Below are positions 37,085 through 46,871 of a DNA stretch of 64,000 nucleotides, piece after piece. The notes below the pieces were generated by a model, which was given only the letters and a program-made list of their open reading frames with translations, ran no database searches and was not told the DNA's origin. This DNA comes from Haematospirillum sp. H4485 (GTDB taxonomy: Bacteria; Pseudomonadota; Alphaproteobacteria; Rhodospirillales; Rhodospirillaceae). How positions within the stretch are numbered: the first letter of the stretch is position 1; each line of letters begins with the position of its first letter. The translations under genes were made by a program, and so were the position numbers. The stretch spans positions 1-64,000 of the forward strand of contig NZ_JAAVSY010000008.1 of assembly GCF_012102745.1 (NCBI RefSeq), in the 5' to 3' direction.

Positions 37085-38106
37085 CACACCAGGTTCTTAT
37101 CCCCCGCCGTCCCGACCCGAACCGCCTTGCGGCCATGCATGCATTCCGCAAGGCCCATGGATGGGGGCATGCCACATGCTCCCTTCTGGCCGGGGATGCC
37201 TCGTTCAGGACGTACTATCGCCTTCGGGACACGGGAACCGGGGAAACGTGTGTGTTGATGGACGCCCCGCCCCCCACGGAGGATGTGCGCCCGTTTGTCA
37301 GGATCGGGCGCCACCTGGCTGGCCTGGGGTTATCAACTCCGTCCATACGGGCTGAAGATGCCGAGCAAGGTTTCCTGCTGCTGGAGGATTTCGGCGATGA
37401 TCTCTATGCCCGTCTGCTGGGATCCGGCTCGCGGGAAGGCGACTTGTATTCCCTGGCAATGGATGTGCAAACCGCTCTGCACCAAGCACCAGCACCGGAT
37501 TTCCTGCCCGCCTATGATGATGCGTTCCTGTTGACAGAGGTTGGATATCTGCCCGACTGGTTCTGCCTGCATTGTGCAAAACCCGTTCCGGACGATGCAC
37601 GGGCCGAGTATGATGCCCTGTGGAACACATTGTTTTCCATAGCCCGTGCCGTGCCCGAGCGGATTGTCCTGCGTGACTACCATGCCGAAAACCTGATGCT
37701 GCTCCCCGGCCGACAGGGCTTGAAAGCATGCGGACTTCTGGACTTCCAGGGAGCCGTGCGCGGCCCCCTGACCTACGACCTGATGAGCCTGATGGAAGAT
37801 GCCCGGCGCGATATCGACCCGGGTCTGGTTCAGTCCATGCAGGACTATTATCTAGACTGCAATCCCGGGCTGGACCGGGACGCTTTCCAGGCATCGTGGT
37901 CTGTCATGGCCGCCCAGCGCCATGCAAAGGTCATCGGGCTTTTTGTCCGGTTGTGGAAACGGGACGGAAAGCCTGTCTACCTGCCACACCTGCCACGGGT
38001 CTGGCGCTTGATGGAACAAGCCTGCCAACACCCGCTGCTTGGCCCCCTGAACGCATGGCTGAATCGCCATGTTCCCCATGAGACAAGGCAAAGGATACCG
38101 GCATGA
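37081..38106 (+). CDS. amgK: Cell-wall sugar kinase, AmgK-like phosphotransferase
   Basis: An aminoglycoside-phosphotransferase-fold kinase of 341 residues. It contains the Brenner-like catalytic motif LRDYHAENLMLLP and the metal-binding GLLDFQGAVRGPLTYDLMSL. In Pseudomonas, AmgK phosphorylates the anomeric carbon of MurNAc/GlcNAc in a peptidoglycan recycling bypass, and its partner MurU is the next gene here (4-bp overlap). This pairing is the main reason for the name; the fold alone would fit other small-molecule kinases. The N-terminus has the nucleotide-binding LLAGDASFRTYYRL strand pair. Confidence 0.88.
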   Translation: MTHQVLIPRRPDPNRLAAMHAFRKAHGWGHATCSLLAGDASFRTYYRLRDTGTGETCVLMDAPPPTEDVRPFVRIGRHLAGLGLSTPSIRAEDAEQGFLLLEDFGDDLYARLLGSGSREGDLYSLAMDVQTALHQAPAPDFLPAYDDAFLLTEVGYLPDWFCLHCAKPVPDDARAEYDALWNTLFSIARAVPERIVLRDYHAENLMLLPGRQGLKACGLLDFQGAVRGPLTYDLMSLMEDARRDIDPGLVQSMQDYYLDCNPGLDRDAFQASWSVMAAQRHAKVIGLFVRLWKRDGKPVYLPHLPRVWRLMEQACQHPLLGPLNAWLNRHVPHETRQRIPA

Positions 38107-38873
38107 GCATTCTTCCCCGCATGGCTATGGTTCTGGCAGCCGGTACGGGCACACGGATGCGTCCACTGACCAACCATACCCCGAAGCCCTTGATCCGTGT
38201 TCTGGGCAAAACAATGCTGGACCGCACGCTGGATCACCTGGCAAACGCTGGTGTTGCCGGGGCCGTCGTCAACATCCATCACCACCCGGATCAGATGAGG
38301 GCACATCTGGCCACACGAACGGGGGTACCGGACATCTTTCTGTCTGACGAAAGCAATCAGCTCCTGGACAGTGGTGGTGGTGTACGCAATGCCCTTCCCC
38401 TCTTGGGGAATGCGCCGTTCCTGATCCTGAATGCCGACATTGTCTGGCTGAACGGAAGCGAGGCCACCCTGCCCCGTCTGGCCCGGTACTGGGATCCGGC
38501 CCGGATGGATGCCCTGCTTCTGCTGCAAAACAAGACCCAAGCCATCGGATACGAAGGACGAGGTGATTTCTTTCGCAACGAACATGGTGTCCTGCACCGT
38601 ATTCAGGACCATGAAACCGAAGCACCACTGGTCTATACCGGCATCATGATGATTGGCCCCGCCGCTTTCATGGACACACCATCCGGTCCGTTCTCGCTGA
38701 ACATGGTGTTTGACAAGCTGCTGGCAACAAACCGCCTGCACGGTCTTGTTCATGATGGCCCCTGGTTCCATGTCGGAACGCCCGAAGCCATTGGAAGAAC
38801 GGAACAGATCCTGCAACACCTGGAACACCCCGCAACGGCAACGACAGACAATGCCGCAGCGGTCGTGCGCTGA
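38103..38873 (+). CDS. murU: Nucleotidyltransferase, MurU-like (UDP-sugar pyrophosphorylase)
   Basis: An alpha-D-hexose-1-phosphate nucleotidyltransferase of 256 residues. It has the signature AMVLAAGTGTRMRPLTNHTPKPLI, the sugar-site segment LLDSGGGVRNALPLLG and the metal Asp in LILNADIVW. MurU makes UDP-MurNAc from MurNAc-1-phosphate supplied by AmgK, bypassing fosfomycin-sensitive MurA. It is also similar to glucose-1-phosphate thymidylyltransferases, but the coupling to amgK favours MurU. It overlaps amgK by 4 bp. Confidence 0.88.
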   Translation: MSILPRMAMVLAAGTGTRMRPLTNHTPKPLIRVLGKTMLDRTLDHLANAGVAGAVVNIHHHPDQMRAHLATRTGVPDIFLSDESNQLLDSGGGVRNALPLLGNAPFLILNADIVWLNGSEATLPRLARYWDPARMDALLLLQNKTQAIGYEGRGDFFRNEHGVLHRIQDHETEAPLVYTGIMMIGPAAFMDTPSGPFSLNMVFDKLLATNRLHGLVHDGPWFHVGTPEAIGRTEQILQHLEHPATATTDNAAAVVR

Positions 38874-38885
38874 CCGCTGCCTCCC

Positions 38886-41879
38886 ATGCACCAGGATACC
38901 GGCGTGACCCTGCGGGGACCCCTTCTCAATATCCCCGCACGGTTTCCGTTCGCAGATACCCTGGCCCGCGGGTTGCTGGAGGAAACGGGCAGCGACCCGA
39001 TGCAGCTGGCGGCCTACACCCTTCTGCTTCCCACACGCAGGGCTGTACGGACCCTGCGCGAGGCCTTCCTGCGCCAGTCGAACGGCAAGGCCCTTCTCCT
39101 CCCCCGCCTGCTGCCGGTTGCCGACCCGGATGAGATAACACTGTTGCCCCTGTTGTCCGATACGTCCGCAACAGATGACAGCACAATGGACATCCGCCCC
39201 CCCATTTCTCCCCTGCATCGCCAGCTGCTGCTAACCCGTCTGATCCTGGCGGCACCGGCAACCGGCCAGGCTTGCACCCCGGACCGGGCTGCCCTGTTGG
39301 CATCCGAACTGGCGCAACTCCTTGACCAGGTCCAGACCGAGGGACTGGGCTTTGATGCCCTGGAAAAACTGGTGCCGGAAGACTATGCCCGACACTGGCA
39401 AATTACGCTCGATTTCCTGAGCATTCTGACACGGCATTGGCCCGTCATCCTGGAGAGCATGGGCTGCCTGGACCCTGCGGAACACCGGAACCGCCTTTTG
39501 TTGGCCCGCGCCCGCGCCTGGCAGACAACGCCACCGTCCGGTCCGATCCTTGCTGCAGGCATTACCGGATCCATACCGGCCGTGGCCAGCCTCCTTGCCA
39601 CCATAACGACGCTGCCACAGGGACGCGTTGTTCTCCCCGGACTGGATCGCGACCTGGATGCAGACAGCTGGGAGGCCATTGACGAAAGCCATCCCCAACA
39701 TGCGCTCAAGCGCCTGCTGGACCGGCTTGGGAAAAACCGTGATGCTGTGCATGACTGGCCCTGCGTAGAGAGCATACGCACGGCAAACCCGGACCGGGAA
39801 CGCCTGTGCAGCGAACTGATGCGCCCGGCCTCGACAACCCACACATGGCGCCATATCAAACCCCTGGCAGAAGAAGCCGTACAAGGCATAACCCGCCTTG
39901 ACTGCCCGTCCCCGCGGGAAGAGGCTTTGGCAATTGCCCTGTTGATGCGCCATACCCTGTCGATACCGGAGCGTACCTGTGCCTTGGTGACACCGGACAG
40001 GGACCTTGCCCGACGGGTAGCAGCAGATCTGACCCGCTGGGGCATTATGGTTGATGATTCAGCCGGTCGCCCCCTGGCCGTCACCCCCCCCGGGGCGTTT
40101 CTCCGGCTGGGGGCCGATATGGTCGCCCAGCGCTTTGCCCCTGTTCCGCTGCTCGCCCTTCTGAAGCACCCACTGTGCAGTGCCGGACTGGATGCCGCCG
40201 TGTTCCGGGATAGCGTCAGGCGTCTGGAGCTGAGCGTTCTGCGCGGTGTCCGGCCTGCCCCGGGGATTGCGGGCCTGCGGGCTGCGGCTCTGGCATCCGG
40301 GGCCATGGATGAAAGCTTGTCCACTCTCCTGGATGCACTGGAGCGCTGCTGCGCGGATTTTATCGCCCTGATGGCCGAACAGGATGTACCCCTGCATATC
40401 CTGCTGGAATCGCACATGCGGATGGCCGAAGCCCTGGCCACAACACCGGACAGACCCGGCCCCCTGTGGCTGTGGGATGCCGATGCCGGTATGGCCGCAG
40501 CATCCTTTGCCGCTGATCTGGCAGAGCACGCTGCTGTGCTGGGGCAGATCCGTCCGCAGGCCTATCCCGGCCTGCTGGATGCCCTGATGCGTGGCCGTAC
40601 CGTACGCACCCGTTTTGGCAGTCACCCCCGCCTGGATATCCTTGGCCCCATGGAAGCCCGCCTGCATCAGGCGGATGTCATGATTGTGGGAAGCCTGAAC
40701 GAAGAGGTCTGGCCTCCCCGTCCCGGATCAGATCCGTGGATGAGCCGCCCGATGCGGACAGCATTCGGGCTTCCCCTGCCGGAACAGAAGGTCGGGCATA
40801 CGGCGCATGACCTGGTGACGGTGCTTGGCTCCCCCCATGTCGTCCTGACCCGCTCCCTGAAGGCAGAAGGCACACCAACTGTTCCTTCACGCTGGCTCTT
40901 GCGTCTTGAAACGGTCCTGTCCGCTGTCGGCCTTGCCCTTCCGGAGCCGGAGCATCCATGGCTGAAATGGGCTGAACTGTTTGACCGCCCTGAACAGATG
41001 ATACCTGTACGGCGCCCGGCCCCCCGCCCTCCGGTCGAATCAAGGCCACGTGCCCTGTCCGCAACCCGGATTGAAACGTGGATGCGCGACCCTTATGCCA
41101 TCTATGCCCGCCATATTCTGGGGCTGCGCCCCCTTGATCCTCTGGATGCCCAGCCCGGCCCGGCTGACTACGGAACTTTGGTGCACAGGGCTCTGGAAGA
41201 TTTCATACGACGCTTCCCGCACGCCTTGCCTGCCGATCCAGAGGCTGAACTGCTGGCCAGTGGGCAGAAGGTGTTTGCCGATACCATCGCCCGGCCATCC
41301 GTCCAAGCCTTCTGGTGGCCCCGGTTTGAACGGCTGGCCCGCTGGTTTGCCATCCAGGAGCAAGGGCGGCGGAATATGATACGGGAAACATTCGTGGAGA
41401 TATCCGGAAGCCTGGATCTGGGCGACTTCGTTCTGACCGCCAAGGCTGACCGGATTGACCTGTTGGAGGATGGCAGCCTGGTCATCGTGGACTACAAGAC
41501 CGGGGCCCCGCCCTCTGCCCGTGAAGTGGCAGCCGGTTTCTCACCCCAACTGCCACTGGAAGCCTTGATTGCACACCACGGCGGTTTCCCCGGCATTCCT
41601 GCCGGACGGACGATCACATCTCTCCTGTACTGGCACCTGAAAGGCTCTGCCAACGGAGGAGAGGAACGAAACGCCTGTGGCCATGGACTGTCACCGGATA
41701 CCCTGGCCAAACAGGCTCTGGAAGGGTTGAGAGGGTTGATCGATGCCTTCTCCCACCCCGATACACCTTACGAGGCACGCCCCCACCCCGGAAAGGCACC
41801 GGCTTGGTCAGACTGGCTGCACCTGGCCCGGGTCAGGGAGTGGGCGGCTGCCGGCGATGCCGATGGAGGTGAGGCATGA
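38886..41879 (+). CDS. addB: Double-strand break repair nuclease AddB (alphaproteobacterial type)
   Basis: The partner of AddA in the AddAB helicase-nuclease that resects broken ends and loads RecA. It is 997 residues. A degenerate helicase-like N-terminus (TLLLPTRRAVRTLREAFLRQ) is typical of alphaproteobacterial AddB. A PD-(D/E)XK nuclease near the C-terminus has the motif DLLEDGSLVIVDYKTG, with ALSATRIETWMRDPYAIYAR before it. The Fe-S cysteine array of Bacillus AddB is not apparent. It starts 12 bp after murU and overlaps addA by 4 bp. Confidence 0.95.
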   Translation: MHQDTGVTLRGPLLNIPARFPFADTLARGLLEETGSDPMQLAAYTLLLPTRRAVRTLREAFLRQSNGKALLLPRLLPVADPDEITLLPLLSDTSATDDSTMDIRPPISPLHRQLLLTRLILAAPATGQACTPDRAALLASELAQLLDQVQTEGLGFDALEKLVPEDYARHWQITLDFLSILTRHWPVILESMGCLDPAEHRNRLLLARARAWQTTPPSGPILAAGITGSIPAVASLLATITTLPQGRVVLPGLDRDLDADSWEAIDESHPQHALKRLLDRLGKNRDAVHDWPCVESIRTANPDRERLCSELMRPASTTHTWRHIKPLAEEAVQGITRLDCPSPREEALAIALLMRHTLSIPERTCALVTPDRDLARRVAADLTRWGIMVDDSAGRPLAVTPPGAFLRLGADMVAQRFAPVPLLALLKHPLCSAGLDAAVFRDSVRRLELSVLRGVRPAPGIAGLRAAALASGAMDESLSTLLDALERCCADFIALMAEQDVPLHILLESHMRMAEALATTPDRPGPLWLWDADAGMAAASFAADLAEHAAVLGQIRPQAYPGLLDALMRGRTVRTRFGSHPRLDILGPMEARLHQADVMIVGSLNEEVWPPRPGSDPWMSRPMRTAFGLPLPEQKVGHTAHDLVTVLGSPHVVLTRSLKAEGTPTVPSRWLLRLETVLSAVGLALPEPEHPWLKWAELFDRPEQMIPVRRPAPRPPVESRPRALSATRIETWMRDPYAIYARHILGLRPLDPLDAQPGPADYGTLVHRALEDFIRRFPHALPADPEAELLASGQKVFADTIARPSVQAFWWPRFERLARWFAIQEQGRRNMIRETFVEISGSLDLGDFVLTAKADRIDLLEDGSLVIVDYKTGAPPSAREVAAGFSPQLPLEALIAHHGGFPGIPAGRTITSLLYWHLKGSANGGEERNACGHGLSPDTLAKQALEGLRGLIDAFSHPDTPYEARPHPGKAPAWSDWLHLARVREWAAAGDADGGEA

Positions 41880-44800
41880 AAACCATGGGGGTCCGTGCCG
41901 GCGAGGCCCAGAAAAAAGCAGCCAACCCGGCCATTTCGGCATGGGTGGGGGCCAATGCCGGAACCGGAAAGACCAAGGTGCTGACCGACCGGGTCCTGAA
42001 CCTGATGCTGTCGGGCAGTGCACCCGAGCGTATTCTGTGCCTGACCTTCACCCGGGCAGCAGCGGCGGAAATGTCCACGCGTCTGGCCCGAACACTTTCT
42101 GAATGGGCCATTGCAACAGATGAACATCTGGAACACGCCCTGACGGCCCTGCTCGGGTGTTCGCCGGATCAGAAAACCTGCGACACGGCGCGGCGCCTGT
42201 TTGCCCGGATGCTGGATGTGCCGGGAGGCATGAAAATCCAGACGATCCACGCCTTCTGCCAGGCACTTCTGCGGCGCTTTCCCCTGGAGGCAGGGATCGC
42301 TCCCCACTTTGCCGTCATGGAAGACCGTGATGCCGCCACACTGATGCTTGAAGCCCGGGAACACATTCTTCTGGCAGCCCGACAAGACGAAACATCGGAC
42401 CTTCACTCTGCATTGGCTCTTGTAACCAGCCATGTTCATGAAGATGCGTTCAATGCCCTGATGGCCGATATCGCAACCCACCGGGGGCGGCTGTCGCGAC
42501 TTCTGGTACAGGGGCTGGAGCCCGTAGCCTTCCGCCTTGCCCAGCGCCTGGGACTGGATATCAACGATACACCGGACCGGATCCTGGAGCAGGCTGCCCG
42601 GGATGACTATGTACCTGTTGCGCAGCTGAAGAACCTTGCCATGGCCCTGGCCCGGGGGGGAAAGACCGACCTTGAGGCAGCAGAGCGGATAACCGGCTGG
42701 CTTGCTTCTGAAACCCCGGAACGTTGCGCCACGTGGTCGGACTATGGCCGTGCCTTCCTGACAGCGGACGGGGAACCACGGTCACGGTCCCGTTTCCCCT
42801 CCAAGGCTGTGCGGGAGAACAACCTGGAAACGCTGGATGCGGAAACAGAACGAATTGTCCGCACCAACACCCGCCTGAAAGCCGCCGTCACGTTCAGGGC
42901 GACACTGGCCCTGCTGACACTGGCCAAGTCCATGACGGCAGAGTACCAGATCCGCAAGGAGCGGGCGGGGAAGATGGACTTTGATGACCTGATTCTCACG
43001 ACACGCCGGCTTCTACAGCACGCCGATACGGCAGCCTGGGTTCTCTACAAACTTGACGGCGGCCTGGATCATGTCCTGATTGACGAGGCGCAGGATACCA
43101 ATCCGGACCAATGGGCTGTCATCAAGGCTCTGGTATCTGATTTCTTCGACGGACACGGGCGGGACCGCCCACAGGGAAACCGCACCCTTTTCGCGGTGGG
43201 GGACCGCAAGCAGTCCATCTACTCTTTCCAGGGGGCGGACCCGGATGAATTCGACCGCAGCCGCGCCCTTTTTGCCTACATGGTCCCGCAATCCGGTTAT
43301 CCGTTCGAGGATATCACCCTGGATGTTTCTTTCCGTTCCACAGCAGCTATCCTTCAGGCTGTTGATGCGGTCTTCCGGCAAAGCCACGCAGTCGATGGTG
43401 TTGCCGCAGCCGGGGAACCAGTCAGCCACCATCCGTTCCGGACGGGACAGGGGGGATTGGTGGAACTCTGGCCGCCTGTCCCTGCAACAGCCCTGGAAGA
43501 GCCTCCACCATGGAAACCGCCTGTCGAACGCATCCGGGGCGAGAGCGCACCATCCCGGCTGGCCCGGTTGCTGGCACGACGTATCCAGCGGATGACCAAT
43601 GGCAGCGACACGCTGGAAAGCCAGGGACGGCCGGTTCGCCCCGGTGATATCCTGGTTCTGGTACGACGGCGCAGTGGGTTTGTTGATGATCTGGTCCGTT
43701 GCCTGAAAGATCTGGATATCCCGGTGGCGGGCGTCGACAGGATGGTCCTGACCGAACAGATGGCGGTCATGGACCTGATCGCACTGGGATACAGCCTGCT
43801 GTTGCCCGAAGATGACCTGACCTTGGCCTGTGTACTGAAAGGCCCTATTTTGGGCCTGACAGAGGAGCAGCTGTTCACGGTTTCCCACGGACGCCAACGC
43901 GGTGTCAGCCTGTGGCGATCCCTGCGCGAACACCGTGACCAAGATCCGGCCTTTGCATCGGCCTGGGCAACCCTGCGTGGATTGATGGAGAAAGCAGACT
44001 TTCTGCCGCCCTTCGAACTATTCAGCCACATTGTGGGGCCGTTGGGCGGTCGCAGCAAACTACTGGCCCGGTTGGGACCCGATGCCGCCGACCCGATAGA
44101 CGAATTCCTGAACCTTGCCCTGGCCTATGACCGCGGCCACCCTCCGAACCTACAAGCCTTCCTGCACTGGCTGGAAACCGGTTCCCAGGATATCCGCCGC
44201 GATCTGGAGGAAAATGACAACACTGGCCCAGGTGGGGTACGCATCATGACCGTACACGGCTCCAAGGGCCTTCAGGCCCCGGTTGTTTTTCTGCCGGATA
44301 CCCGCCAGATACCGACCCGGGTACCAGCTCTTCTCTGGGACGAGTCAAGCAATGACGAACACCCCGTCATGCTCTGGCCACCATCCGCAGCATTCCGAGA
44401 GCCTGTGACCGAGGCCCTGGTTACAGCAGAACGAACGGCCGCAGCCCGGGAATACCGTCGCCTGCTTTACGTGGCCATGACACGGGCTGAGGACAGACTC
44501 TACATCTGCGGCTGGGACACCCGGCGCGAATCCCCGGAAGACAGTTGGTACAACCTGATCCAGAGTGCCCTGGCCCCGCTGGCCGAAACAGTCCGGGACC
44601 CGTTCCTGGAAGCGGATGGAACCCTTGAGACACCAACCGTGCTGCGGTTGTCCTGCCCACAGGTTGTTCCCCCGCGAACACGGGAACACAGGGCCGAAGC
44701 CCTGGCCACGGTTTCCAAAGTTCCGTCCCTGCTGCGCATCCTGCCTGCTGCAGAACCGGTGCCCTCACGACCCCTGATGCCATCACGTCCCCCGGTCGCC

Positions 44801-45367
44801 GACCCACCGGCCACCTCACCCCTCCTGCATGGACCACAAGACGAAAACCGTCGGCAGCGGGGCAAGATCATTCACACCCTCCTGCAATACCTGCCGGAAC
44901 GGGAACAGGCTGTCAGGGAACACGCGGCCGGAACCTTCCTGTCCCGTCCGGTCTGGAGGCTGGATCCGGCTGAGCAGGATATCATCCTGCAACAGGTCAT
45001 GACCGTCCTGAACACACCCTCTTTTGTACACCTCTTTGGCCCAGGGTCCCTGGCCGAGGTTCCTGTTTCGGGTGTCATCGGAAAGACCAGTATATCCGGG
45101 GTGATTGACCGCCTTCTGGTCGAAAACGATATAGTGACAGCGGTGGATTTCAAATCCGGCCACCATCCGCCACGACATGTTCATGACGTGCCGGAAGCCT
45201 ATTTGTTCCAGATGGCTGCCTACCGGGCTGTTCTGCGCAAGATCTGGCCAGAGCGTGACATACAATGCGCGCTGTTGTGGACAGAGGGCCCGTGGCTTAT
45301 GCCCCTGCCCTGCGATCTTCTGGATGCAGCCCTGCCAGCCGACCCGGCGATGAACCAAACAACTTGA
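41876..45367 (+). CDS. addA: Double-strand break repair helicase AddA (alphaproteobacterial type)
   Basis: A UvrD/Rep-family helicase with a C-terminal nuclease, 1163 residues. Motif I is VGANAGTGKTKVLTDR, Walker B is LIDEAQDTNPDQW, motif III is GDRKQSIYSFQGADP, motif V is MTVHGSKGLQAPVVFLPDT and motif VI is RLLYVAMTRAEDRLY. The PD-(D/E)XK nuclease lies at the end (VDRLL, then TAVDFKSGHHP). It processes double-strand breaks together with AddB. The ATG overlaps the addB stop (ATGA). Confidence 0.97.
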   Translation: MKTMGVRAGEAQKKAANPAISAWVGANAGTGKTKVLTDRVLNLMLSGSAPERILCLTFTRAAAAEMSTRLARTLSEWAIATDEHLEHALTALLGCSPDQKTCDTARRLFARMLDVPGGMKIQTIHAFCQALLRRFPLEAGIAPHFAVMEDRDAATLMLEAREHILLAARQDETSDLHSALALVTSHVHEDAFNALMADIATHRGRLSRLLVQGLEPVAFRLAQRLGLDINDTPDRILEQAARDDYVPVAQLKNLAMALARGGKTDLEAAERITGWLASETPERCATWSDYGRAFLTADGEPRSRSRFPSKAVRENNLETLDAETERIVRTNTRLKAAVTFRATLALLTLAKSMTAEYQIRKERAGKMDFDDLILTTRRLLQHADTAAWVLYKLDGGLDHVLIDEAQDTNPDQWAVIKALVSDFFDGHGRDRPQGNRTLFAVGDRKQSIYSFQGADPDEFDRSRALFAYMVPQSGYPFEDITLDVSFRSTAAILQAVDAVFRQSHAVDGVAAAGEPVSHHPFRTGQGGLVELWPPVPATALEEPPPWKPPVERIRGESAPSRLARLLARRIQRMTNGSDTLESQGRPVRPGDILVLVRRRSGFVDDLVRCLKDLDIPVAGVDRMVLTEQMAVMDLIALGYSLLLPEDDLTLACVLKGPILGLTEEQLFTVSHGRQRGVSLWRSLREHRDQDPAFASAWATLRGLMEKADFLPPFELFSHIVGPLGGRSKLLARLGPDAADPIDEFLNLALAYDRGHPPNLQAFLHWLETGSQDIRRDLEENDNTGPGGVRIMTVHGSKGLQAPVVFLPDTRQIPTRVPALLWDESSNDEHPVMLWPPSAAFREPVTEALVTAERTAAAREYRRLLYVAMTRAEDRLYICGWDTRRESPEDSWYNLIQSALAPLAETVRDPFLEADGTLETPTVLRLSCPQVVPPRTREHRAEALATVSKVPSLLRILPAAEPVPSRPLMPSRPPVADPPATSPLLHGPQDENRRQRGKIIHTLLQYLPEREQAVREHAAGTFLSRPVWRLDPAEQDIILQQVMTVLNTPSFVHLFGPGSLAEVPVSGVIGKTSISGVIDRLLVENDIVTAVDFKSGHHPPRHVHDVPEAYLFQMAAYRAVLRKIWPERDIQCALLWTEGPWLMPLPCDLLDAALPADPAMNQTT

Positions 45368-45434
45368 TTGCCGGGCACGAACAGTTCACTCTGTCGCCCC
45401 CGTTTTCCCGCATGTCACCAGGACAGGCTTGTTC

Positions 45435-46463
45435 ATGACCGAAACCATACACCATACAGATGCCCTGATCGTAGGAGCCGGCCCCGTTGGTCTGTTCACC
45501 GTCTTCCAGTGCGGTATGGTCCGCATTCGCTGTCATGTTGTGGACGTTCTCGATACCGTGGGCGGGCAGTGCACTGCGCTGTACCCGGAAAAGCCTATCT
45601 ATGACATCCCGGGCTTTCCATCCGTTATGGCCGGGGATCTTGTCGATCACCTGCAACAGCAGGCGGCACCCTTCAATCCGGTCTTTCATCTGGGGCAGCA
45701 GGTCACCGGCCTGACCCGTGGGGAAAACGGACGCTGGCTGGCGACTACAAGCAAAGGGACACGGATCAGTGCTGCCGTGGTAATTATAGCCGCCGGTGCC
45801 GGTGCCTTTGGCCCCAATCGTCCGCCCCTGGAAGGGATTGAGCAGTACGAGGGGCATTCCGTTTTCTACTTTGTAGCCAAGCGGGAACACTTCCGGAACA
45901 AGCGCGTGGTGATCGCCGGCGGGGGGGATTCTGCCGTGGACTGGGCCCTGTCACTGTCAGATATTGCCGCCCGTGTCCACGTTGTCCACAGGCGGCCCAA
46001 ATTCCGCTGCGCCCCGGAAAGCGCCGCCCGACTGCAGTCTTTGGCAGAGACCGGAGCCATTGATCTGGTTGTGCCCTGCCAACTATCTGCCCTGCATGGA
46101 GAGAACGGCGTTCTCCACCGTGTTGATGTTGTTGATATGGATGGACAGACCCGAAGCCTGGAAGCCGATGCGTTGCTGCCGTTCTTTGGCCTGGCGACCG
46201 AGCTGGGCCCGATTGCCCAGTGGGGCTTGGGTATGGAACGCAACACAATCCGTATCGATCCGACCACAGCGGCAACAAATATCGAGGGGATTTTCGCCGT
46301 CGGCGACGTCTGCAGTTATCCGCACAAGCTGAAGCTGATCCTGACCGGGTTTGCCGAGGCAGCACAAGCCGCGCATGCAGCCTATCCGCTGGTCTTCCCC
46401 GGTGAGGCGCTGCACTTCCAGCATTCCACATCCGGCGGAATCCCGGCACTGGCAGGAAGCTGA
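45435..46463 (+). CDS. Ferredoxin-NADP+ reductase, thioredoxin-reductase-like
   Basis: A flavoprotein of about 342 residues. The FAD-binding motif is LIVGAGPVGLFTVFQCGM and the NADPH-binding motif is VVIAGGGDSAVDWAL. A third FAD contact is GIFAVGDVCSYPHKLKLI. It lacks the redox CxxC between the domains, so it is the ferredoxin/flavodoxin reductase type (YumC-like), not a thioredoxin reductase. The start at 45435 was chosen because ATG follows a GGACAGG sequence; a TTG two codons earlier is possible. It ends 6 bp from the convergent usg gene. Confidence 0.93.
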   Translation: MTETIHHTDALIVGAGPVGLFTVFQCGMVRIRCHVVDVLDTVGGQCTALYPEKPIYDIPGFPSVMAGDLVDHLQQQAAPFNPVFHLGQQVTGLTRGENGRWLATTSKGTRISAAVVIIAAGAGAFGPNRPPLEGIEQYEGHSVFYFVAKREHFRNKRVVIAGGGDSAVDWALSLSDIAARVHVVHRRPKFRCAPESAARLQSLAETGAIDLVVPCQLSALHGENGVLHRVDVVDMDGQTRSLEADALLPFFGLATELGPIAQWGLGMERNTIRIDPTTAATNIEGIFAVGDVCSYPHKLKLILTGFAEAAQAAHAAYPLVFPGEALHFQHSTSGGIPALAGS

Positions 46464-46469
46464 GGGCGG

Positions 46470-46730
46470 TCAGTTCAGCCGCAATTCCGTATCAACACCG
46501 CGCCATTCTCCCGGGGTAATGAGCTCGCAGCCGGAAACCCGTACAGAATGGAGGCGCCCCTCGATCTCCCGCTCCCAGAAATGAAGGAAACGGTGGAGTT
46601 CGGGGTAGCGGGGTGCAACATCGTAGAACTGCCAGACAAACTCCTGCAGGACGGAGGGGTGGTCTGGCAGGTGATACAGGATAAACGCCGTGGTCAGCCG
46701 GTAGTCCTGAAGCTGAAGACGCAGGGACAT
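46470..46730 (-). CDS. usg: Usg family protein
   Basis: A small protein of 86 residues found in alphaproteobacteria, with the family core DYRLTTAFILYHLPDHPSVL followed by FVWQFYDVAPRYPELHRFLH. The function is unknown. GGGAGG lies 8 nt upstream of ATG 46730; upstream codons to 46763 are unsupported. A candidate promoter (46788-46815) suggests it is transcribed alone. It ends 6 bp from the ferredoxin reductase gene, tail to tail. Confidence 0.88.
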   Translation of the reverse strand: MSLRLQLQDYRLTTAFILYHLPDHPSVLQEFVWQFYDVAPRYPELHRFLHFWEREIEGRLHSVRVSGCELITPGEWRGVDTELRLN

Positions 46731-46787
46731 GAAGAACCTCCCGTACTGTGGGAAGACACACATGCGGCCCGCGCTGCCGCAGAATTC

Positions 46788-46815
46788 ATTGTTCCGGATA
46801 GAACGGCAAAGTCAA
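46788..46815 (-). promoter_or_regulatory. Candidate promoter of usg
   Basis: On the minus strand TTGACT and AACAAT are separated by 16 bp, about 60 bp upstream of the usg start. The -10 is weak. Confidence 0.35.
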
Positions 46816-46871
46816 CGATCTGATCTGTCAGCACTCAGTCAGCTTGGCTGCCAAAAGACAGACAACAAGGA

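Noticed and set aside
35657-37087. 476-codon minus-strand ORF spanning metK, trmB and tsaE
   Set aside because: It covers three well-defined genes in antisense; its length is explained by codon bias of the real genes.
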